From Aeromicrobium senzhongii (GTDB taxonomy: Bacteria; Actinomycetota; Actinomycetes; Propionibacteriales; Nocardioidaceae): a DNA stretch of 64,000 nt. Positions 35,049-42,930 of this stretch are shown in pieces (position 1 is the stretch's first letter; each line of letters begins with the position of its first letter). The notes beneath the pieces were generated by a model. The model did no database searches. It worked only from the letters and a program-made list of their open reading frames with translations, and was not told the DNA's origin. The stretch is taken from assembly GCF_014334735.1 (NCBI RefSeq), contig NZ_CP060587.1, positions 2,604,001 to 2,668,000 of the forward strand. Reading direction: 5' to 3'. Made by a program: the position numbers and the translations under genes.

Positions 35049-36314
35049 TCAGGGGGTCGGGTGACGCCCGTCGTAGGCGAGGAAGCGTCGCCGCAGGGTC
35101 ACCGAGAGCAGGACACCGGCGATGCACAACCCGCCGCCGACCACCATCGCCCACGGCGCTCCGGTGAACTCGGCCAGTGTGCCGATCAAGAAGTCACCCA
35201 GGCGGGGCCCACCCGCGACGACCACGATGAACAGGCCCTGCATGCGCCCGCGCATCTCGTCGGGCGCCGCGGTCTGCAGGATCGTCGAGCGGTAGGCCGC
35301 GCTGATCATGTCGGCGGCACCGGACAGCGCCAGGCACGTCACGGCGAGCCACAACAGGCCGGGCAGGCCGATCGCGGAGAAGCCCGCCGCCGCGACGCTC
35401 GCGCCGTAGACGACGATCGCCACCACGATCGCGATCCCGTGGCGGTGCACCCGGCTGACCCAGCCCGAGAACACGAACGCCGCCAGCGACCCGATCGCCG
35501 GGGAGGCCTGGAGCAGCCCCAGGGACGAGGCCCCTGCGTCACCGCCCTGCGACGTGGCGTAGACCGTCGCGGCCAGCGCCGGGAACAGCGCGCGCGGCTG
35601 CGCGAACACCATCGCGCACAGGTCGACGACGAAGGACATCGCGATGTTGGGCGCGGTGCGCAGGAACCGCAGCCCTTCGACGACCGACCGCAGACCGGGC
35701 ACCGGCATGGGCTTGGCCGGCGGCAGCGCGGGCAGGCGCACGACCGAGTAGAGCGCCGCGACGTAGAGCAGCACGTCCACCACGTAGGCCGCCTCGACAC
35801 CGCGCCAGGCGATCAGGACGCCGCCGAGCAGCGGGCCGACCGTGAACGACAGGTTGGTGGCGGCCATCCCCAGCGCATTGGCAGCCGGCAGCAGGTGCGC
35901 CGGCAGCAACTGCGGCAGCATCGCGGCGCGGGCCGGGTTGTTGACCGCGAAGAACAGGGCCTGCACCGCGACGACGCCGTAGAGGAAGCCCACCGACTCC
36001 AGACCCGCGAAGCTGTGCGCCACGAGCGCGATCGAGGAGATCCACAGCCCCATCGCCGACGCGAGCGCCACCGTGCGCCGGTCGAAGGCGTCCACGAGCG
36101 CCCCGCCGTACAACCCGCCGATCACCAGCGGCAGCAGGCCCGCCAGCCCGACCAGACCGACCGAGAACGACGACTCGGTCAGCAGCCAGACCTCCCACGC
36201 GATCGCCACGACCGACATCTGCTGGCCGAAGCCCGAGACCGCCTGCCCGATCCACAGCCTCCGGTAGGCGGCCGAGGCGCGCAGGGGGCGCAGGTCGGTC
36301 AGCACGTTCGGCAC
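35049..36314 (-). CDS. MFS transporter (EntS-like exporter family)
   Basis: 421 residues, twelve hydrophobic helices. RLWIGQAVSGFGQQMSVVAI at the first helix and GGALVDAFDRRTVALASAMG (loop 2-3 motif A variant) are typical of the EntS/MFS-3 group. Members export siderophores, macrolides or unknown small molecules; a link to iron is possible because ideR is close, but not shown. Starts at GTG with TAGGCT (36321-36326) six bases upstream. Located 47 bases after the end of pdxH. Confidence 0.9.
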   Translation of the reverse strand: MPNVLTDLRPLRASAAYRRLWIGQAVSGFGQQMSVVAIAWEVWLLTESSFSVGLVGLAGLLPLVIGGLYGGALVDAFDRRTVALASAMGLWISSIALVAHSFAGLESVGFLYGVVAVQALFFAVNNPARAAMLPQLLPAHLLPAANALGMAATNLSFTVGPLLGGVLIAWRGVEAAYVVDVLLYVAALYSVVRLPALPPAKPMPVPGLRSVVEGLRFLRTAPNIAMSFVVDLCAMVFAQPRALFPALAATVYATSQGGDAGASSLGLLQASPAIGSLAAFVFSGWVSRVHRHGIAIVVAIVVYGASVAAAGFSAIGLPGLLWLAVTCLALSGAADMISAAYRSTILQTAAPDEMRGRMQGLFIVVVAGGPRLGDFLIGTLAEFTGAPWAMVVGGGLCIAGVLLSVTLRRRFLAYDGRHPTP

Positions 36315-36320
36315 CGCAGC

Positions 36321-36326
36321 AGCCTA
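36321..36326 (-). promoter_or_regulatory. -10 TAGGCT of the MFS gene
   Basis: TAGGCT ends six bases before GTG 36314. Confidence 0.5.
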
Positions 36327-36361
36327 GGGGCGACCCTGCGTGACGGCCCGTCGTGTCCACG

Positions 36362-37000
36362 TCAGGGGGCGAGCCGGTCCCTCTCCCACCGGTCGCCCGA
36401 CCGCGTGAACCGGATCCGGTCGTGCAGCCGGTTCTCGCGGCCGTGCCAGAACTCGACGACCTCGGGGACGATCCGGTAGCCGCCCCATCCATCAGGACGC
36501 CGCTCGGCCGCTCCGGCCGCCTCAGCCTCGGCCCAGCGGCGCTCCAGCTCGTCACGTCCGTCGACCACTCGGGACTGCGGCGACGAGGCCGCGCTGATCC
36601 GCGCGCCCTCCGGCCGGGCCAGGAAGTACGCGTCCGACTCGGCCGGATCGAGGCGCTCGACAGGACCCTCGATCCGCACCTGGCGCTGCAGCGGATGCCA
36701 GAGCAGGACGGCCGCGGCCCGCGGGTTCTCGGCCAGCTCACGGCCCTTGCGCGACTCGTAGTTGGTGAAGAAGACGGCCCCGTGCTCGTCCAGGCCCTTG
36801 AGCAGGACGATCCGCACCGAGGGCGCAGCGTCCGCCGTCGCGGTGGCCAACGCCATCGCGTTCGGCTCGTGCACGCCGGCCGCCACCACCTCGGCGAGCC
36901 ACGTCTGAGCGAGGGCGATCGGATCGTCCCCGGCGTCCTCGTCGGCCAGCCCACTGCGCGCGTACTCGGTCCGCATCCGGGCCAGCTCGTCGTTCGCCAT
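36362..37000 (-). CDS. pdxH: Pyridoxamine 5'-phosphate oxidase
   Basis: 212 residues. Oxidises PNP/PMP to pyridoxal 5'-phosphate using FMN. The FMN barrel has MALATATADAAPSVRIVLLK, GAVFFTNYESRKGRELAENP and LLWHPLQRQVRIEGPVERL. The C-terminal dimer segment has VEFWHGRENRLHDRIRF and ends in the family's terminal RLAP. Normal length. It provides cofactor for enzymes such as SerC. TACCGT six bases upstream of the ATG indicates its own promoter; divergent from the citrate synthase gene. Confidence 0.96.
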   Translation of the reverse strand: MANDELARMRTEYARSGLADEDAGDDPIALAQTWLAEVVAAGVHEPNAMALATATADAAPSVRIVLLKGLDEHGAVFFTNYESRKGRELAENPRAAAVLLWHPLQRQVRIEGPVERLDPAESDAYFLARPEGARISAASSPQSRVVDGRDELERRWAEAEAAGAAERRPDGWGGYRIVPEVVEFWHGRENRLHDRIRFTRSGDRWERDRLAP

Positions 37001-37006
37001 GGGTCC

Positions 37007-37012
37007 ACGGTA
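37007..37012 (-). promoter_or_regulatory. -10 TACCGT of pdxH
   Basis: TACCGT ends six bases before the ATG at 37000. Confidence 0.45.
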
Positions 37013-37101
37013 TCCAGCGCGAGGCCGCAGAGGGCTGTGCTACCGGCCGGTAGGGTGACCGCCCTGCTCCGAACCTGTGAGGCGCAGGGCACTATGGGGG
37101 C

Positions 37102-38211
37102 ATGACTCAAGTGCACCACGGATTGGAAGGCGTCGTAGCGTTCGAGAGCGAGATCGCCGAACCCGACAAAGAAGGATCCGCACTCCGGTACCGCGGCGTC
37201 GACATCGACGACCTGGTCGGCCGTGTGCCGTTCGAGAAGATCTGGGGCCTGCTGGTCGACGGATCCTATGATCCCGGCCTGCCCCCGGCCGAGCCGTACC
37301 CCATCCCCGTGCACTCCGGCGACATCCGCGCCGACGTCCAGAGCGCGATCGCCCAGATGGCTCCCGTGTGGGGCCTGCGTCAGCTCTACGACATCCAGAC
37401 GCCCGAAGAGGTGCGCGACGACCTCGCCCGCACCGCCGTGATGGTCCTGTCGTACGTGGCCCAGGCCGCGCGCGGCCTCGGCAAGCCGATGGTGCCCCAG
37501 GCCGAGATCGACAAGTGCGACACGATCGTCGAGCGGATGCTGACCCGCTGGCGTGGTGAGGTCAACCCCGATCACGCCAAGGCCATCGACGCCTACCTCG
37601 TGTCGGCCGCCGAGCACGGCATGAACGCCTCCACCTTCACCGCCCGCGTCATCGCCTCCACCGGCGCCGACGTCGCCGCCGCGCTGTCCGGCGCGGTCGG
37701 CGCGATGTCGGGCCCGCTCCACGGCGGCGCCCCCTCGCGCGTCCTGGGCATGATCGAGCAGGTCGAGAAGACCGGCGACGCCACCGCGTACGTCAAGCAG
37801 CTCCTCGACTCCGGCGAGCGCCTGATGGGCTTCGGCCACCGCGTCTACCGCGCCGAGGACCCGCGCGCCCGCACGCTGCGCCGGACCGCCAAGGAGCTCA
37901 ACGCTCCGCGCGCCGAGGTCGCCGAGGCGCTCGAGCAGGCCGCCCTGAAGGAGCTGCGCGAGCGCCGCCCCGACCGCGTCCTCGAGACGAACGTCGAGTT
38001 CTGGGCCGCGATCGTGCTGGACTTCGCGGAGATCCCCTCCAACATGTTCACCGCGATGTTCACGTCGGCCCGCACGGCCGGCTGGAGTGCCCACATCCTC
38101 GAGCAGTACAAGACCGGTCGCCTGATCCGCCCCTCGGCCATCTACACCGGTCCCCAGTCGCGCAAGGCCGACGAGGTCGAGGGCTGGAACCCGGACTGGG
38201 CCAACAGCTGA
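37102..38211 (+). CDS. citA: Citrate synthase 2
   Basis: 369 residues. Condenses acetyl-CoA (or, in this subgroup, possibly propionyl-CoA) with oxaloacetate. Active-site parts: GPLHGGAPSRVLG (first His), LMGFGHRVYRAEDPRARTLR (second His) and the Asp in VLDFAEIPSNMF. The short N-terminus (HHGLEGVVAFESEIAEPD) is that of the actinobacterial citrate synthase 2 (CitA, Rv0889c-like) group rather than GltA. CACTAT six bases before the ATG is a weak -10; TAGGGT at 37051-37056 is a second candidate. A strong hairpin follows. Confidence 0.94.
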   Translation: MTQVHHGLEGVVAFESEIAEPDKEGSALRYRGVDIDDLVGRVPFEKIWGLLVDGSYDPGLPPAEPYPIPVHSGDIRADVQSAIAQMAPVWGLRQLYDIQTPEEVRDDLARTAVMVLSYVAQAARGLGKPMVPQAEIDKCDTIVERMLTRWRGEVNPDHAKAIDAYLVSAAEHGMNASTFTARVIASTGADVAAALSGAVGAMSGPLHGGAPSRVLGMIEQVEKTGDATAYVKQLLDSGERLMGFGHRVYRAEDPRARTLRRTAKELNAPRAEVAEALEQAALKELRERRPDRVLETNVEFWAAIVLDFAEIPSNMFTAMFTSARTAGWSAHILEQYKTGRLIRPSAIYTGPQSRKADEVEGWNPDWANS

Positions 38212-38230
38212 CGACTCGCGACGAACGATG

Positions 38231-38262
38231 ACGGGGCCGGTACCGGGTGGTACCGGCCCCGT
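38231..38262. terminator. Hairpin between citA and the CARDB gene
   Basis: Perfect 14-bp arms ACGGGGCCGGTACC (38231-38244) and GGTACCGGCCCCGT (38249-38262) around GGGT, between convergent genes. Confidence 0.85.
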
Positions 38263-38271
38263 GTCGTCCGC

Positions 38272-39384
38272 TCAGCGCTTCGGGCGCAGGGTGAGGACTC
38301 CGTCGGCCTGATAGCTCTGACTCTCGGTGGCCGTGCCGCCCGGTGAGGTGTACGTGGTCCGGCCGCTCTGGCGCCACGTGACCTTCGACGTGGCGCTCGA
38401 CCAAGCGATCGTGTAGTCGGGCTTCTGGTGCCACCAGTACTCACGCAGCTCCAGCCTCGGGACCGGGGAGACGTTGCCGATGTTCTGGCCGACGCAGTCG
38501 AGCCGAGGGGTCTCGACCGATCCGAGGGTCTGCTGGAGCCCGAAGGCCGCCCGGGGCCCGTGCTGCGTGCCCGGAAACTCGATCGTGCCGCCCGCAGGTG
38601 CCCCGTCGCGCTGGACGTCGAGGGGTGCCGAACGGGTGAACTTCGTGGAGGCGTCCCATCGGCACGACGTGTCCGTCTGACCGTGCGACTCGTGCATCCG
38701 TGTTCCCGCCGCCGTCGCCTTCGACCAGAGCCAGGCCAGTGACACGGGCCTGCCCTTCGCGAACTGCAGCCATCCCGTCCCCGCCCCGTCCAGCCGGATG
38801 TCCTGCTGATCCGCCGTCGCGAAGCCTGCGCTCCGCGACATCGAGCGCTCCGCGACGTCGACGCGCGCCGAGACGTCCACCTGGACCCATCCGCTGCTGG
38901 GCCACGTGGATGCCGCCCGAACGACCGTGAGCCGGGTCCGGGTCGCCCGACAGTTGTTGCGCTCGTTCGACTCACGCACCTTCTTGCGGGCGTCGGCGCA
39001 GGCGAGCAGCCGGTAGCGCCCGGGCTTCGTCGCGGCGGGCACCCGCACCGTCAGCGCCCGAGTCGTGTCGCCCCGGCGCGGCTTCAGCCGCTTGACCACG
39101 CGGTCGCGCAGGCGCACGTCGCGCCGGTCGAGCTTCGTGTCCGTGGACAGGACGTACCGCGTCACCGACCGGGGCGCCGCCCTGCGGCCCCGGTTCCGCG
39201 TGGTGTCCCGAACCTTCAGCGACCCGCCCGGGGCCACCTGCGTCGGCGACGCCGACACGGACGTCACGACCAGATCGGGACGCTTCGCCGCAGCGGCGTG
39301 CGCCGGGACCGGCCCCACCACCGAAACCACCACGCCGGCCCCGGCCCCGACCGCCATCGCCAGCACGCACACTCTCCGCCTCAT
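38272..39384 (-). CDS. Secreted CARDB-domain protein
   Basis: 370 residues from ATG 39384 after AGGAGAGG. Signal peptide MRRRVCVLAMAVGAGAGVVV ... PVPAHAAAA, cleaved near residue 32. A CARDB (cell-adhesion-related) Ig-like domain spans about 36-155: RPDLVVTSVSASPTQVAPGG, DTTRNRGRRAAPRSV, ESNERNNCRATRTRLTVV. The rest (160-370) is a beta-rich, Trp/Ser-rich domain I do not recognise, with two Cys (TSCRWD, RLDCVGQ). Downstream of the glycerophosphotransferase gene on the same strand (87 bases), suggesting a cell-surface role. Has a leader with a true ribosome-binding site, unlike most neighbours. Confidence 0.78.
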   Translation of the reverse strand: MRRRVCVLAMAVGAGAGVVVSVVGPVPAHAAAAKRPDLVVTSVSASPTQVAPGGSLKVRDTTRNRGRRAAPRSVTRYVLSTDTKLDRRDVRLRDRVVKRLKPRRGDTTRALTVRVPAATKPGRYRLLACADARKKVRESNERNNCRATRTRLTVVRAASTWPSSGWVQVDVSARVDVAERSMSRSAGFATADQQDIRLDGAGTGWLQFAKGRPVSLAWLWSKATAAGTRMHESHGQTDTSCRWDASTKFTRSAPLDVQRDGAPAGGTIEFPGTQHGPRAAFGLQQTLGSVETPRLDCVGQNIGNVSPVPRLELREYWWHQKPDYTIAWSSATSKVTWRQSGRTTYTSPGGTATESQSYQADGVLTLRPKR

Positions 39385-39471
39385 GGGTACCTCTCCTGTC
39401 CGGGGCCCGGGTGGCCCGTACGGCTCAGGAGCCCGATGGACCGGGGGTGATACCAAGCCCGCCGGCGCGGG

Positions 39472-42400
39472 TCAGACCGGCGGTGTGCCGCGCTCGGCCT
39501 CGGTGAAGACGGCGTCGATGACGCGGTCGGACGCGTGTCCGTCCTCGAGGCTGCCGAAACGCTCGCGGAACGCCGCGAGCCGGTCGGCGTACCGCGTCTC
39601 GAGGTCCGACAGGTTCGCCACGGCGTCGATGACCTCGTCGCTCGTGCGCACCACCGGCCCGGGCGCGATCTCCTCGAGGTCGACGTAGAAGCCCCGCAGG
39701 TCGTCGCGGTAGTGCTCCAGGTCGTACACGTACGAGATGATCGGCCGCTGCCGCTGGGCGTAGTCGAACATGATCGACGAGTAGTCGGTGATGAGCGCGT
39801 CGGCCACCAGCAGCAGGTCCTGGGTGTCGGGGTACTTCGAGACGTTGACGATGCTCGCGTCGAGGTCCTTGGGCCAGGTGAACTTCACCAGCGGGTGCAG
39901 ACGCACCAGCAGCGTCACGTCCGAGCCGAGCCGCTCGGCGAACCGACCGAGATCGAGCGCCATGTCGTGGGCCCACGCGCCCTTGGCGCCGGCGGCGCGA
40001 CCGTCGTCGCGGAAGGTCGGCGCGTAGAGCACGACCGTGCGGTCCTCGGCCAGGCCGAGGCGGAGCCGGGTCTCGCGGGCGCGGCGGCGCCCCTCCTCGG
40101 TGTGGAAGACGTCGTTGCCCGGATAGCCCGACTCGATGATCGGCCCGGTGAACCCGAAGGCGCTGCGGAACGCCGCGGTGGCGTACTCGCTCGGCGAGAC
40201 CAGGGCCGACCAGCGCTCGACCAGTTCCTGGGCCTTCCGGTGGTAGTCCTCGGCGCGGCCGTGCATGACCGGGACGTCGTTCTGCATCCGCTTCAGCGGC
40301 GTACCGTGCCAGGTCTGCAGGTAGTACGTGCCGCGCGGGCGCTTGCACAGGTCGTGGACGTTCTGGTTGAACACCCAGTAGCGGGCTCGCGACAGCGTCC
40401 AGAAGTACCGCGGGGTCAGCCGGAAGACCTTGTTCGTGCCCGGCGGGACGCGCAGCGTGGAGTTGTTGACGTACCAGAGCTCGAGCGGCGTGCCGCGCTC
40501 GTGGAGGCGCTCGAAGAGGGCCCGCGGGCTGCCGCCGTAGGCGTTGCCGCGGTCGCTCTCGAAGACGACGACGTCGCGGCGCGGCAGCAGGCTGCCGAGG
40601 CGGAACATCCAGCCCATGACGCGGTAGTAGTGCGGCCCGGCCCGGAACCGCAGGAACGCGTCGCGCACGCCGCGCCGGTTCCGCAGCCGCAGCAGGCGCG
40701 TGGACAGGCCGTCCGCGGTGCGCACCATCTCGTAGTTGCGCTCGCAGTAGCCGGTCGGCGGGAGCTCGAGGTACTTGGCGGCGCGGCGGGCGTACTGCTC
40801 GTCCATCACGAAGTCGCCGTCCGCGGACCGGGCGACCTCGGCCGCGAGGTCGGCGGCGCGGTGGGCGATCGGCCCCGGCAGCTCGGTCGCCGCGTCGATG
40901 AACGGGGTCCGGGCGCCGGTGAGGACCGCGTCGTCGAACCGGAAGAAGAACACCGGGCGGCGCAGGAATGCGGCGTCCCACGCCACGCTCGAGTAGTCGG
41001 TGACGAGCGCGGCGCTGGTGCGGATCAGCTCCTGCACGTCCGCGTCCCGCGGCGCGATCGTGATGCCCTCGAGGTGCAGTTCGTCGACCACGGCCCGCAG
41101 GTTCGGGTGCATCACCATGAGGATCTCGACACCCTCGCGGCGCAGCCGCTGGATCTGCGGATCGTTCAGGAACTCGGTCCAGTGCGCGAGGTAGGCGCTC
41201 TGCAGCACGCTCTCGCGGCTGGACAGCCAGTCACGCCAGGTCGGCATGACCAGCAGGCGGCGGCGCACCGTGGGCTCGCCGGCGAACAGCGTGTCGTACC
41301 GGGCGAAGCCCGTGACCTTGACCTGGGACGGGAAGTAGTCGAGGTCCTCGATGAAGATCTGCTTCTCGGCCGCCGAGTTCACGACCGCGCGGTCCGGCGG
41401 CATCTCCTGCATGTGCAGGCGGCCGTAGTTGAGCCGCACGTTCTTCATGCCGGTGACGCCGTGCTGCAGGAAGACTCGCAGGCCCTGGGCGTGCCGCGCG
41501 AGCGTGGTCGAGCGCGAGGCGTGCAGGTACTCGGCGTGGTGGCTGCCCACGAATCGTGAGGCCAGGACGGTGTAGCGGATGTGGTCGCGCGACCGGGCCG
41601 TGACCACGTTCCCGAAGGGCTCGACCTTGGCGCGGTCGGGCGAGTCGGCGTCGATGACGTAGTAGGCACGACGCCGGGGCCGGTTCGTGCGGATCCAGCG
41701 GAAGAGCGCGAAGCCGTTGTCCTGGGCCTTGTAGGGCACCTCGCCGACCAGCCAGATGCCCGAGAACGGGCGGATCGGGGCCAGCAGCCACGCCCAGCGC
41801 ACGAGGCGGCGCAGGTAGGCGTGGTTGGCGACCGTGAACCGCTCGGACCAGAACGCCAGTCGCTTGGCGCGGAACGTCAGGTACGGCACCCACTGGTCGA
41901 CGTGCCCGCCACCGCGCGTCGGAACGGGCAGGTCGCGCAGCCGGGTCCGGGCGAAGCTCTTCTGGGCGAAGGGCACGCGCACGGGCAGGTCGAAGCCGTC
42001 GAGGTCCAGCACCAGGTGCGGGTCGATGACCCCCTCGCGCTCCTCGTCATCGACAGCGTCCGGCTGCACGTCGAAGGAGATCCGGTACTCGTGCAGGCCG
42101 TACGCGGCCGTGGCGTCGCGCGGCTCGACCGTGACCGGGATCTCCTGCGTGGTGCCCGAGAACCGCCACACGAGCGCGAGGTGCATCTCGCGGACGGGCC
42201 GCGAGAACGTCTTGAGGTCGAAGTCGGCGCTGATCCCGCGCGGACCGACCTCGAGGCGACGCCCCTCGACCTCGAAGCGACGGATGGGCTCGAGCGCGTA
42301 CCGGACGGACACGTTGCCCTGGTCGGTGACGTGCGACCAGGCGTGCACCTCCTCGCCGAACGGCGACGAGGCGCCGACGAGGTCGATCCGGTCCATCGCG

Positions 42401-42801
42401 GCCGCGGTGTCGGTGCGGTCGAACCGGCCCAGCCGCAGCTCGGTGCGCTGGGCTCCACTGCCCTCGACCTCGACGAAGAGGTCGAACCGGCCGGCGGCGC
42501 GGCCTCCGGCCTCCCACAGCTCGGCGGGATCGAGGACGAAGGAGAAGTGCCGATCGGGGGCCTGCTCGAGTCGCAGGGCGACCTGACCGAGCCGGCTGGC
42601 CGGCCGGACGACCAGGGCGACCACGCGCACCGGGTCGCGGAACTCGCCGGTGTAGACGATGCGGCCGTCGTCGTGGCGCACGACGAGCTCGGCGTGGGGC
42701 CGCGGCGCCGGGGCCTGGCCACGGGCGCGGCGGATGCGGTCCTTGACGCTCTCGGGGACCATCGCCGCGACTCGACGACGCACTCGACCCACGTCAGGCA
42801 T
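39472..42801 (-). CDS. Double-domain CDP-glycerol glycerophosphotransferase (TagB/TagF-like)
   Basis: 1109 residues from ATG 42801 after GAGGAG. Residues 1-345 are beta-rich with no catalytic motif I recognise. Two Glyphos_transf domains follow. The first (about 360-720) has VFLQHGVTGMKNVRLNYGR and AALVTDYSSVAWDAAFLRRP. The second (about 740-1100) has LQTWHGTPLKRMQND and DALITDYSSIMFDYAQRQRP. The H-G-T-P and D-Y-S-S motifs match TagF polymerase active sites; the first copy has HGVTG. It should add or polymerise polyol phosphate in a teichoic-acid-like polymer at the inner membrane face. Divergent from the acyltransferase gene. Confidence 0.88.
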   Translation of the reverse strand: MPDVGRVRRRVAAMVPESVKDRIRRARGQAPAPRPHAELVVRHDDGRIVYTGEFRDPVRVVALVVRPASRLGQVALRLEQAPDRHFSFVLDPAELWEAGGRAAGRFDLFVEVEGSGAQRTELRLGRFDRTDTAAAMDRIDLVGASSPFGEEVHAWSHVTDQGNVSVRYALEPIRRFEVEGRRLEVGPRGISADFDLKTFSRPVREMHLALVWRFSGTTQEIPVTVEPRDATAAYGLHEYRISFDVQPDAVDDEEREGVIDPHLVLDLDGFDLPVRVPFAQKSFARTRLRDLPVPTRGGGHVDQWVPYLTFRAKRLAFWSERFTVANHAYLRRLVRWAWLLAPIRPFSGIWLVGEVPYKAQDNGFALFRWIRTNRPRRRAYYVIDADSPDRAKVEPFGNVVTARSRDHIRYTVLASRFVGSHHAEYLHASRSTTLARHAQGLRVFLQHGVTGMKNVRLNYGRLHMQEMPPDRAVVNSAAEKQIFIEDLDYFPSQVKVTGFARYDTLFAGEPTVRRRLLVMPTWRDWLSSRESVLQSAYLAHWTEFLNDPQIQRLRREGVEILMVMHPNLRAVVDELHLEGITIAPRDADVQELIRTSAALVTDYSSVAWDAAFLRRPVFFFRFDDAVLTGARTPFIDAATELPGPIAHRAADLAAEVARSADGDFVMDEQYARRAAKYLELPPTGYCERNYEMVRTADGLSTRLLRLRNRRGVRDAFLRFRAGPHYYRVMGWMFRLGSLLPRRDVVVFESDRGNAYGGSPRALFERLHERGTPLELWYVNNSTLRVPPGTNKVFRLTPRYFWTLSRARYWVFNQNVHDLCKRPRGTYYLQTWHGTPLKRMQNDVPVMHGRAEDYHRKAQELVERWSALVSPSEYATAAFRSAFGFTGPIIESGYPGNDVFHTEEGRRRARETRLRLGLAEDRTVVLYAPTFRDDGRAAGAKGAWAHDMALDLGRFAERLGSDVTLLVRLHPLVKFTWPKDLDASIVNVSKYPDTQDLLLVADALITDYSSIMFDYAQRQRPIISYVYDLEHYRDDLRGFYVDLEEIAPGPVVRTSDEVIDAVANLSDLETRYADRLAAFRERFGSLEDGHASDRVIDAVFTEAERGTPPV

Positions 42802-42918
42802 GCTCTCCTCGGTTCCCGTCGACTTCGCTGGCACGCGAATGCCGAGTCTAGTGGGGCCGGCCTCCCGCGCACCGTGCGCCCGCCGTGGACCGCGGACGCG
42901 GCGTTGGGGGCGAGCCCG

Positions 42919-42924
42919 TATCGT
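42919..42924 (+). promoter_or_regulatory. -10 TATCGT of the acyltransferase gene
   Basis: TATCGT ends six bases before GTG 42931. Confidence 0.5.
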
Positions 42925-42930
42925 GGTGCG